Shown in pieces: positions 5,875 to 11,437 of a stretch of DNA of 12,128 nt (positions within the stretch are counted from its first letter, which is position 1; each line of letters begins with the position of its first letter). Source of the DNA: an uncultured Mycoplasmatota bacterium (GTDB lineage Bacteria; Bacillota_I; Bacilli_A; RF39; UBA660); the NCBI GenBank assembly GCA_900549625.1, contig URPE01000029.1, positions 1 to 12,128 on the forward strand, in the 5' to 3' direction. The position numbers were made by a program, and so were the translations under genes. The notes beneath the pieces are model-generated. The model did no database searches, was not told the DNA's origin, and saw only the letters and a program-made list of their open reading frames with translations.

Positions 5875-6531
5875 TCACCCAATCAAACCAAACATAATTA
5901 TATTTTTAAGTTCACTTTTTAAAGCTCTTTTAAGTAAATGATTCATCGTTCTTAACGTAAAAGTAATATCTTCACTATCTGAAACACTAAAATCCAAATA
6001 AAACAAAATAGAATATGGATAAACATTCAAAACTCCATATGAATCCAAATCATCATCAAATGATAAATTATCACACATATCTGTACAATAAAAATAATTA
6101 TCAAAATAATAGTCATAATCATATTCTAACTTTCCACAACTTTTTAATACATAATTATAATTATCTTCCCTATATTTATCATCTTTTTTTGAAATAAACA
6201 TATCAAAATCATTATTTAAGAATTTTTCAATAGCCTTTCTTTTTTCAATTTTACTACAATCCTTTAACTCAAGAAATCTATAACATAAATAACTATTAAA
6301 TTCAGGAACTGTAAACAATTCCTTAAATAACTCCTGTAACTTAGGATTAACCATATCTTCCTTTAATCTCAATTTCAGACTATTTTGTTCATAATTACAA
6401 GTAACGTTATAATAATTTAAATCAAAAGAACTATTTATTCTATTTAAAATATCTTTTTCATTTTCTTTCAAGTCAACTTTACAAGAAATATTCATTCTCG
6501 TAACAATACCGCATCCAATGCTTGTTGCCAT
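5875..6531 (-). CDS. Unknown 218-aa protein upstream of the XRE gene
   Basis: I do not recognise this family. The ATG at 6531 has a strong GGAGG 6 nt upstream, and a good promoter lies just before it. Residues 1-110 look like a mixed alpha/beta domain. Residues 110-170 are strikingly rich in Asp, Tyr, Phe and Asn (YDYDYYFDNYFYCTDM is part of it). The C-terminus returns to a regular hydrophobic/basic pattern (TFTLRTMNHLLKRALKSELK). There are no membrane helices and no signal peptide. It precedes and is cotranscribed with the XRE antitoxin-like gene, the toxin-first order seen in HigBA-type modules, which makes a toxin or partner role possible. It lacks any motif of RelE/HigB, HipA or nucleotidyltransferase toxins that I can see. 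It could equally be an ordinary accessory gene with its repressor. Confidence 0.75.
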   Translation of the reverse strand: MATSIGCGIVTRMNISCKVDLKENEKDILNRINSSFDLNYYNVTCNYEQNSLKLRLKEDMVNPKLQELFKELFTVPEFNSYLCYRFLELKDCSKIEKRKAIEKFLNNDFDMFISKKDDKYREDNYNYVLKSCGKLEYDYDYYFDNYFYCTDMCDNLSFDDDLDSYGVLNVYPYSILFYLDFSVSDSEDITFTLRTMNHLLKRALKSELKNIIMFGLIG

Positions 6532-6552
6532 ATATTACCTCCGATCAACCCA

Positions 6553-6581
6553 AGTATACAGTAAAACTATTTTGTAGTCAA
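6553..6581 (-). promoter_or_regulatory. Sigma-A promoter of the 218-aa/XRE unit
   Basis: On the minus strand TTGACT (6576-6581) and TATACT (6553-6558) are separated by 17 nt. The expected start near 6546 leaves a leader of about 15 nt that includes GGAGG. Confidence 0.75.
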
Positions 6582-6591
6582 TAGGCTACAA
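6572..6591. promoter_or_regulatory. Putative operator: inverted repeat over the -35 box
   Basis: TTGTAG (6572-6577) and CTACAA (6586-6591) are perfect 6-bp arms around 8 nt, and the repeat covers the TTGACT -35. Placement and size fit a binding site for the XRE protein encoded by the same unit, giving autorepression. This is inferred from position only. Confidence 0.45.
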
Positions 6592-6728
6592 TCATTTTTA
6601 ATAAAAAGAGCTATTAAAATTAACTGTTACATTTTTAATTAAACTAACCAACAATTATAATACTAGCATTGATTACATTCTTTATCAAACAGATGAAAAA
6701 AAAGCATTTTCAAAAATTAATTTAATTT

Positions 6729-6759
6729 CTCTGCAGAGTTCTACAGTAATCTCTGCAGA
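6729..6759. repeat. Pair of CTCTGCAGA palindromes
   Basis: CTCTGCAGAG (6729-6738) and CTCTGCAGA (6751-6759) are each palindromic and stand two helical turns apart (22 bp start to start), separated by TTCTACAGTAAT. CTGCAGAG and CTCTGCAG can also pair as one 8-bp hairpin. They lie between the lipoprotein terminator and the 218-aa gene promoter. Possible two-site operator or decayed terminator; function unknown. Confidence 0.4.
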
Positions 6760-6792
6760 AAAAATAAAACATCACAAAATAAATGATGCTTT
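6758..6792 (-). terminator. Intrinsic terminator of the three-gene lipoprotein operon
   Basis: On the minus strand AAAGCATCA pairs with TGATGTTTT (6784-6792 with 6766-6774; one G-U pair) around a 9-nt loop. A T-rich tail follows (TTTTATTTTTT). It overlaps the lipoprotein stop codon. Confidence 0.7.
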
Positions 6793-7318
6793 ATTCCTCA
6801 TATATTCCATGTATCTTTTGAATCACAGTATAATCTGGATTCTCTAAAACCCACTTTTCACCATCAAAATTAACATTAAAAAGAATTGTATAACTGACCC
6901 TTTTATCTTCACTTTTCATATATTCTAATTGTAAATACTTATACTTAGTATCATTAAATGTTTTATCATCATTTAAAAACTCATTACTATGACTATTTTT
7001 ATATTGTAAAGCCTTATTTTTACTATTATTATAATCATATGTTGTAATATTTACAGTTATAGTAGCTTTATCACCATTAAAAGTTTCTTCTGTCACTTCA
7101 TATTCTAAATCATAATAAAGCCTTTTCATCACTGTCTTATACATACTTTGCATATCACTTGTTAAATTCTCATGACTTATTAATTCATCAAGTGACTTAG
7201 TAACATTCACATTATGATTTTTATAAGCACTAAAATAATCTTTAACAGGTGTTACAGCCTCATTTTTTGTACAACCACATACTAAAAAACAAATTATTAA
7301 TAATATTATTCTTTTCAT
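6791..7318 (-). CDS. Putative lipoprotein, 175 aa
   Basis: A short signal peptide (KRIILLIICFLV) ends in a lipobox-like VCGC with the lipidated cysteine at residue 16. The -3 residue is Val rather than Leu, so the match is good but not perfect. The mature part looks like a small alpha+beta domain: PVKDYFSAYKNHN early, then a strand-rich half (DKATITVNITTYDY, VSYTILFNVNFDGEKWVLENPDY). This pattern is common in DUF4878/NTF2-like lipoproteins of Bacillota, where 'xGxWkl' closes the fold; family membership is tentative. The ATG overlaps the upstream gene's TGA by 4 nt and has AAGGA 6 nt upstream. It is the last gene of a three-gene unit. It would sit on the outer face of the membrane; function unknown. 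Confidence 0.75.
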   Translation of the reverse strand: MKRIILLIICFLVCGCTKNEAVTPVKDYFSAYKNHNVNVTKSLDELISHENLTSDMQSMYKTVMKRLYYDLEYEVTEETFNGDKATITVNITTYDYNNSKNKALQYKNSHSNEFLNDDKTFNDTKYKYLQLEYMKSEDKRVSYTILFNVNFDGEKWVLENPDYTVIQKIHGIYEE

Positions 7319-7926
7319 AATTTTTCCTTATATGAAAGTCTAATTAACTTTTCTATTCTTTCCATATCTTTATTAAAAGGCTTCTTAATTTCTAAAAACA
7401 TTTTTTTAATAGCTTTATCATAATCATCTGTACTAACATGAAACCACTCATAATAATAATATAAACATTCATCTTTATTATCATTATCCTTAATCTTCTT
7501 AAGTTCATGAAAAATTAAATTCTTAGCCTTCTCTCCTTGTCTATAATCACTTAAAGTTTTAATTTTATCTAATACCTTAAACTTTAACTTCATAGTATTC
7601 ATGCTATGTGCTAACTCATTAACTTCTAATTCATCTTCAATTAACAAAGAACTATAATAAATAATCTTTCCTTCTTGATTTAACTCCACCATTAAAGCAT
7701 CACACCCAGTTGAAAAAAGCAAATAGTTTGTTTTATCTTTACTATTTTTAACAATATTATCCACTTCTAAAATAACACTATAACTAAGTAATACTCGCAT
7801 ATCTTCTTTACTTATTTTTATAAATGGTATTTTCTTTATATTAACAATATCATCATTACTTTCCCACTCATAAAACTTTAAAATATATTCAGAAAAATTA
7901 CCTAATACATCATAATAATATTGCAT
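7315..7926 (-). CDS. DUF3603-type protein, 203 aa
   Basis: The sequence resembles the DUF3603 family of Bacillota. It starts MQYYYDVLGNFSEYILKFYEWESNDDI, followed by IKKIPFIKIS, then YYSSLLIEDELEVNELA in the middle, and LYYYYEWFHVSTDDYDKAIKKMF near the end. Length (203 aa) is in the expected range. It is cytosolic, with no membrane helix or signal. The family has no established biochemical function that I know of. The ATG at 7926 has AAGGG 8-9 nt upstream, inside the end of the upstream membrane-protein gene (17-nt overlap). The gene then overlaps the lipoprotein gene by 4 nt, so all three are almost certainly one mRNA. The recognition is from memory of family sequences, not from a search. 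Confidence 0.75.
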   Translation of the reverse strand: MQYYYDVLGNFSEYILKFYEWESNDDIVNIKKIPFIKISKEDMRVLLSYSVILEVDNIVKNSKDKTNYLLFSTGCDALMVELNQEGKIIYYSSLLIEDELEVNELAHSMNTMKLKFKVLDKIKTLSDYRQGEKAKNLIFHELKKIKDNDNKDECLYYYYEWFHVSTDDYDKAIKKMFLEIKKPFNKDMERIEKLIRLSYKEKL

Positions 7927-8128
7927 TACAAGTCCCTTCTTTCTTAAAAGCTAAAAATATAAATAATAAACCTACTAATAAAGCTAAACATTCTACTCTC
8001 TTACATATAAATTGGACATATGAAAAAAAATTATACCCACAATATAAAAGATTTAAATAAAGAAAACAAAAAGTAAAACCAAGAGATACTAAAAACACTC
8101 CTACTATAAAATAAATTATTTTTTTCAT
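7910..8128 (-). CDS. Small two-helix membrane protein, 72 aa
   Basis: Two hydrophobic segments (about residues 4-25 and 46-62) flank a short polar loop FFSYVQFICKRVECLAL with several aromatic residues and three cysteines counting the first helix and loop. This organisation (short N-terminus, helix, loop with a basic R-V-E, helix, Lys-rich tail) is that of an inner-membrane protein. No catalytic motif is present. It starts at ATG 8128, but the upstream bases (GATAGTT) give only a poor ribosome-binding site. It is the first gene of the unit that continues with the DUF3603-type and lipoprotein genes, and it is divergent from uppP across a 65-bp gap. The overlap of 17 nt with the next gene supports that it is a real gene. 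Confidence 0.65.
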   Translation of the reverse strand: MKKIIYFIVGVFLVSLGFTFCFLYLNLLYCGYNFFSYVQFICKRVECLALLVGLLFIFLAFKKEGTCNAILL

Positions 8129-8170
8129 AACTATCTATAATATTTTATTTATTAAATTAAAATTTTAGTA

Positions 8171-8176
8171 TATAAT
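8171..8176 (+). promoter_or_regulatory. -10 box of the uppP promoter
   Basis: TATAAT is exact, but the -35 region (around 8148-8153, TTTATT) is poor. The start site would fall near 8183, directly on the AAGGTGAT ribosome-binding site, another very short leader in this window. Confidence 0.5.
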
Positions 8177-8193
8177 GTTGTAAGGTGATAAAT

Positions 8194-9006
8194 ATGGATT
8201 TAATAAAATATATCTTATTAGGAATTTTACAAGGGTTAACAGAGCCCTTACCAATATCTTCAAGTGGTCATTTAGTATTATTTAAAAATCTTTTTAATAC
8301 TAATATGTTAAATGATGTTAACTTTGAGATAATTGTAAACTTTGGTTCTTTTCTAGCTATCTTATTAATATTTTGGCAAGACATAGTAAGGTTAGTTAAA
8401 TCATTCTTCTTATATATATTTAAGAAAGATGAAAGAAAGAAATATCTTAAAGATTTCAAGTATTGTCTAATGATTATAATTGGTAGTATTCCCGTTGGTA
8501 TAGCTGGTATCTTATTTAAAGATAAAATAGATACTTTATCAGGTAATATGCAATTTCTAGGTTTTGCCTTTCTTCTAACTAGTATTATGTTATTTCTTGT
8601 TAAAAATGCTCAAGGTAAAAAAGGTGATTATGATATAACTATTAAAGATGCATGTATCATAGGTCTTATGCAAATGGTAGCCTTAATGCCTGGTATCAGT
8701 CGAAGTGGTACTGTATTAGTTGGTTGCTTACTATGTAAATTATCACGTGAAGCTTCCCTAAAATATACATTTATGTTATATTTCCCTGTCAGTGCAGCCT
8801 CAATGGTTTTAGGAGTTAAAGATTTATTAGAAGCGGGATCTTTAGGTAACGTCTTATTACCTTACACATTAGGATTAGTTGCGGCCGGAATTGTAACATA
8901 CTTCTCATATAACTGGTTATCTAAATTAGTAAAAAAAGGTAAACTTTGGAAATTCTCTATCTATTGTTTTATCTTATCATTATTTGTTTTAATATATTTC
9001 CGTTAA
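8194..9006 (+). CDS. uppP: Undecaprenyl-diphosphatase (BacA family)
   Basis: This 270-aa polytopic membrane protein matches the usual BacA/UppP length. The two diagnostic motifs are present. GLTEPLPISSSGH (14-26) carries the catalytic Glu at 17; the common Phe/Trp after it is Pro here. MPGISRSG (165-172) carries the essential Arg at 170. It dephosphorylates undecaprenyl pyrophosphate to undecaprenyl phosphate at the outer face of the membrane. This recycles the lipid carrier for peptidoglycan and other wall polymers; extra copies confer bacitracin tolerance. The open frame reaches a GTG at 8185, but that GTG belongs to the AAGGTGAT site serving the ATG at 8194. It is monocistronic: its own promoter lies upstream and a strong terminator follows. 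It is convergent with the rseP-tRNA unit. Confidence 0.95.
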   Translation: MDLIKYILLGILQGLTEPLPISSSGHLVLFKNLFNTNMLNDVNFEIIVNFGSFLAILLIFWQDIVRLVKSFFLYIFKKDERKKYLKDFKYCLMIIIGSIPVGIAGILFKDKIDTLSGNMQFLGFAFLLTSIMLFLVKNAQGKKGDYDITIKDACIIGLMQMVALMPGISRSGTVLVGCLLCKLSREASLKYTFMLYFPVSAASMVLGVKDLLEAGSLGNVLLPYTLGLVAAGIVTYFSYNWLSKLVKKGKLWKFSIYCFILSLFVLIYFR

Positions 9007-9011
9007 AAAGG

Positions 9012-9052
9012 ACTACCTAGAAATAATTATTAAATTTCTAGATAGTTTTTTT
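9012..9052 (+). terminator. Intrinsic terminator of uppP
   Basis: ACTA-C-CTAGAAAT pairs with ATTTCTAG-A-TAGT (9012-9024 with 9034-9046; one C/A mismatch) around a 9-nt loop, followed by a T7 tract. It starts 5 nt after the stop codon. Confidence 0.9.
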
Positions 9053-9065
9053 ATTGCAATTAATC

Positions 9066-9090
9066 AAAAAAAAGACCATAATAAAGGTCT
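9066..9090 (-). terminator. Intrinsic terminator after tRNA-Arg
   Basis: AGACC/GGTCT (9073-9077 with 9086-9090) with an 8-nt loop is followed on the minus strand by eight T residues (A run 9066-9073). It lies 15 nt past the tRNA's CCA end and closes the cdsA-rseP-tRNA transcript. Confidence 0.8.
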
Positions 9091-9104
9091 AAATCATACA
9101 TTTA

Positions 9105-9181
9105 TGGTGTTTCAGGAGGGACTCGAACCCTCGCTCTTTAGCTCCGGAGGCTAATGTTTTATCCAACTAAACTACTGAAAC
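9105..9181 (-). tRNA. tRNA-Arg(CCG)
   Basis: All cloverleaf elements fold by eye on the minus strand. The acceptor is GTTTCAG/CTGAAAC and the D arm is GTTT..AAAC with a loop containing TTGG. The anticodon stem is TTAGC/GCTAA with loop CTCCGGA, anticodon CCG at 9145-9147. The variable loop has 5 nt, the T stem is GAGGG/CCCTC with loop TTCGAGT, the discriminator is A, and CCA is encoded. Total 77 nt. It decodes CGG, a codon rare in such AT-rich DNA. It starts 16 nt after the rseP stop with no terminator between, so it is probably processed from the rseP transcript. Confidence 0.97.
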
Positions 9182-9197
9182 AAAAAAAGGAAAAATA

Positions 9198-10247
9198 TTA
9201 AAATAATTTAATAATATCTCCTATAGTAATTAATATCATTAATATCATTAAAAGAGCAAAACCAATCAAATTACAAGTATTTTCAATTTTAGAATTTATC
9301 TTACTACCTTTAATTTTCTCTAATATCATAAAGAAGACATGCCCACCATCAAAAGCAGGAAATGGTAAAATATTAATAAAACCAACATTAATTGATAAGA
9401 AAGCCGTTATATAAATAAGTTGCTTAATACCATATTGAACACTTTCATCAATAACTTTATAAATACCAACTGGACCAGATAAATTACTAACTGAAACATT
9501 ACCTGTAATAAGTCCCCATACAGTAACAGCCATAGAAGAAATTACATTAATAAACTTTTCAAAACTAAAACGAATACTCTCTATAACCCCTTTTTTACAG
9601 CTATTATCAATCTGAATACCAAAGACACGTGTCTCATTACCATTTTCATCTTTAACCATCGTAGGAGCAATTTTTAAGGTTTCTAATGACCCATCAACAT
9701 GTTTAACACCAAAATCATATATATTATCACTATCTTTATAATATAAATAAATTTGTCCTACATCCCAAGAAGAAAACTTATGACCATTAATACTTGTTAT
9801 AATATCACCTGGTAACATACCAGCCTTACTAGCAGCCGAATCATCTAAAACATTTAATACTTTTGGTGTACTACTAGTTGGTCCCCATATTAAAGCCATA
9901 ACAAATAATAATACTATTGCTAAAACAAAGTTATTAAAAACACCAGCACATAAAATACATAATCTTTGATACCATGGTTTATTACACATAAACTTTTCTT
10001 TAGGTATCTCTTCAGCATCCTCGTATACTTCACCTGCCATTTGTACAAATCCCCCGATTGGTAAAGCCCGAATATTATAATTTATTCCATCGCGTCCCTT
10101 ATGGCTAAATAACACAGGACCCATTCCAATTGAAAACTCATAAATAAAAACTCCTGACTTTTTAGCACATATAAAATGACCAAACTCATGTACTAAAACA
10201 ATTAAACCAAGAACTAAAATAAAAATAATTAAACTAATAAACCACAT
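9198..10247 (-). CDS. rseP: Site-2 zinc metalloprotease RseP (RasP/YluC family)
   Basis: This 349-aa membrane protease has the zinc motif HEFGH at residues 20-24 within the first transmembrane helix, followed by the GMGPVLFSHKGRDG and ALPIGGFVQMAGE segments typical of the family. A single PDZ domain occupies about residues 130-205 (AGMLPGDIITSINGHKF). The NILPFPAFDGG segment carries the third zinc ligand Asp in the C-terminal membrane helices. It cuts membrane-embedded substrates (anti-sigma factors, signal-peptide remnants) after a first cleavage outside. The ATG at 10247 has AAAGGA 8-9 nt upstream and is 14 nt from the cdsA stop. In many Bacillota dxr lies between cdsA and rseP; it is absent here. 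The common Leu of the LDG motif is Phe (FDGG), an unusual but probably tolerated change. Confidence 0.95.
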   Translation of the reverse strand: MWFISLIIFILVLGLIVLVHEFGHFICAKKSGVFIYEFSIGMGPVLFSHKGRDGINYNIRALPIGGFVQMAGEVYEDAEEIPKEKFMCNKPWYQRLCILCAGVFNNFVLAIVLLFVMALIWGPTSSTPKVLNVLDDSAASKAGMLPGDIITSINGHKFSSWDVGQIYLYYKDSDNIYDFGVKHVDGSLETLKIAPTMVKDENGNETRVFGIQIDNSCKKGVIESIRFSFEKFINVISSMAVTVWGLITGNVSVSNLSGPVGIYKVIDESVQYGIKQLIYITAFLSINVGFINILPFPAFDGGHVFFMILEKIKGSKINSKIENTCNLIGFALLMILMILITIGDIIKLF

Positions 10248-10261
10248 AACAATTATCCTTT

Positions 10262-11059
10262 CTAATAAAACATTAATAATAAAACATATGTAAGTATCCC
10301 AAATATAAAACTATCTAATCTATCAAGTATTCCACCATGTCCCGGTATTAAATTAGAAAAATCTTTAATACCATTCTCTCTTTTAATTTTACTAAACAAT
10401 AAATCACCTATACATCCCATTATAGATATAATAAATGTTAAAACAACTAAAACAATTATATTCATATTACTAATAAAATAATAGTAATAAATACTAGGTA
10501 AAATAGTACCAAGAACACACCCACCTATATAACCTTCTAATGTTTTTTTAGGACTAATATTTGGTGCCACTTTCCTTTTACCAAACAAAGAACCAATTAA
10601 ATAAGCAAATACATCTGTACAAACCGGTATTAAAAACAAATAAATAACTCTTTCTAAACTCATATTTCTAAGTACTATTAAAGAATTAAAAGAAACACCA
10701 AGTAATAACACTACCCCAAGGAGATAAAAGCCATCACGTGTATCATATTCCCCATTTTTATAATTAAATAACGATGGTACTAAGAATAGTAATATAAAAA
10801 TAGCAATTAACTTATGACTTACCCCAAAAGATAAATTAGTAGATTGATACTCATAAAATACCATAACAAGTAAAGACATCATACCAAATAATTCTATACC
10901 CTTAGGTATCTTAGAATGACTTACTCTTAAATCTACCATTTCTTTAAATGCAAGCAAAGAAAGTATCCCAACAAACAAAGAAAATGGTATACCACCAGTC
11001 ATTAAAAGCGGTACAAACACTATTAATATAACTATACTACTAAGTAACCTCTTAAGCAT
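10262..11059 (-). CDS. cdsA: Phosphatidate cytidylyltransferase (CDP-diacylglycerol synthase)
   Basis: This 265-aa polytopic membrane enzyme (at least seven hydrophobic helices) condenses CTP and phosphatidate to CDP-diacylglycerol, the precursor of phosphatidylglycerol and cardiolipin. The C-terminal family signature is complete: SKIKRENGIKDFSNLIPGHGGILDRLDS, containing SxxKR, KD, PGHGG and DRxD. PVCTDVFAYLIGSLFGKRK and ISPKKTLEGYIGG are also typical. The longest frame starts at ATG 11077 (271 aa), but that ATG overlaps promoter-like sequence and has no ribosome-binding site. GGGGG lies 7 nt before the ATG at 11059, giving the usual MLKRLLSS-type N-terminus; the ATG at 11065 is a second option. 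It is first in the cdsA-rseP-tRNA unit. The usual upstream partners frr and uppS are not here. Confidence 0.95.
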   Translation of the reverse strand: MLKRLLSSIVILIVFVPLLMTGGIPFSLFVGILSLLAFKEMVDLRVSHSKIPKGIELFGMMSLLVMVFYEYQSTNLSFGVSHKLIAIFILLFLVPSLFNYKNGEYDTRDGFYLLGVVLLLGVSFNSLIVLRNMSLERVIYLFLIPVCTDVFAYLIGSLFGKRKVAPNISPKKTLEGYIGGCVLGTILPSIYYYYFISNMNIIVLVVLTFIISIMGCIGDLLFSKIKRENGIKDFSNLIPGHGGILDRLDSFIFGILTYVLLLMFY

Positions 11060-11088
11060 AAGCATGCCCCCATTCATTATAATATACT

Positions 11089-11117
11089 ATTCTATATCTT
11101 ATAAAACATATTTTCAA
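11089..11117 (-). promoter_or_regulatory. Sigma-A promoter of cdsA-rseP-tRNA-Arg
   Basis: On the minus strand TTGAAA (11112-11117) and TAGAAT (11089-11094) are separated by 17 nt. A start near 11082 gives a short leader carrying the GGGGG site. A TATAAT at 11076-11081 is an alternative -10, but it would remove that site from the mRNA. Confidence 0.5.
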
Positions 11118-11137
11118 TATTTATAACTAAACTAAGT

Positions 11138-11166
11138 AAAAATTTTTGGGAGCCATAACTCCCAAA
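11138..11166 (-). terminator. Probable terminator downstream of the surface-protein gene
   Basis: TTTGGGAG (11145-11152) and CTCCCAAA (11159-11166) form a perfect 8-bp stem with a 6-nt loop. On the minus strand it is followed by AA then TTTTT. It is the first convincing minus-strand terminator left of the gene ending at 11437, 270 nt after its stop, and it shields the cdsA promoter. Confidence 0.6.
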
Positions 11167-11370
11167 CTCTCTTAAAAACATTTCACTTGTAACCAATTAA
11201 TAATATTTTTACTTTTACAAAAATTTTCTATTATACACTCACTACCCCATAATATTTGTAGACTTTATTAGTAAGAAAGACAAAAATGTGATTGGGATTT
11301 TTTTCTTTATAAACGTATATCTACTTTTTAAACTCATGATCTATTTTCTTTTTTTTAAAAATTTGATCGA
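11167..11370. other. AT-rich intergenic region, no gene seen
   Basis: Between the terminator and the GC-rich hairpin block I see no gene on either strand. A 31-codon minus-strand frame near 11336-11241 lacks a ribosome-binding site. A lone TATAAT on the minus strand (11230-11235), about 65 bases before the terminator stem, could start a transcript of roughly 80-90 nt, but it has no good -35. The region is best read as a long 3' untranslated stretch of the surface-protein gene. Confidence 0.4.
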
Positions 11371-11437
11371 CCCTAGGCATTCGCTCGATTGGCTCCTCGG
11401 GCGGATATTCTAAACGCCTCGTGGGTTTTTTACACCC
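11371..11437 (-). other. GC-rich block with three hairpins directly after the surface-protein stop
   Basis: Reading away from the stop codon on the minus strand there are three small hairpins. GGGT/ACCC (11434-11437 with 11423-11426) comes first, then GGCG/CGCC (11415-11418 with 11400-11403). Last is CCCGAGG/CCTAGGG (11395-11401 with 11371-11377), with one mismatch and a 17-nt loop containing GAGCGAATG. The block is far richer in GC than anything left of it and ends abruptly in AT-rich DNA. Hairpin/cruciform elements just downstream of the variable repeat are known to aid retrohoming in studied diversity-generating retroelements. Here that role is inferred from position and composition. Confidence 0.5.

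Noticed and set aside
6015..6197. 60-aa plus-strand frame inside the 218-aa gene
   Set aside because: Low-complexity His/Asn/Tyr translation typical of the antisense of an AT-rich gene.
8268..8459. 63-aa minus-strand frame inside uppP
   Set aside because: Antisense shadow of a confidently assigned gene.
11241..11336. 31-codon minus-strand frame starting MSLKSRYTF
   Set aside because: No ribosome-binding site, no recognisable sequence, too short.
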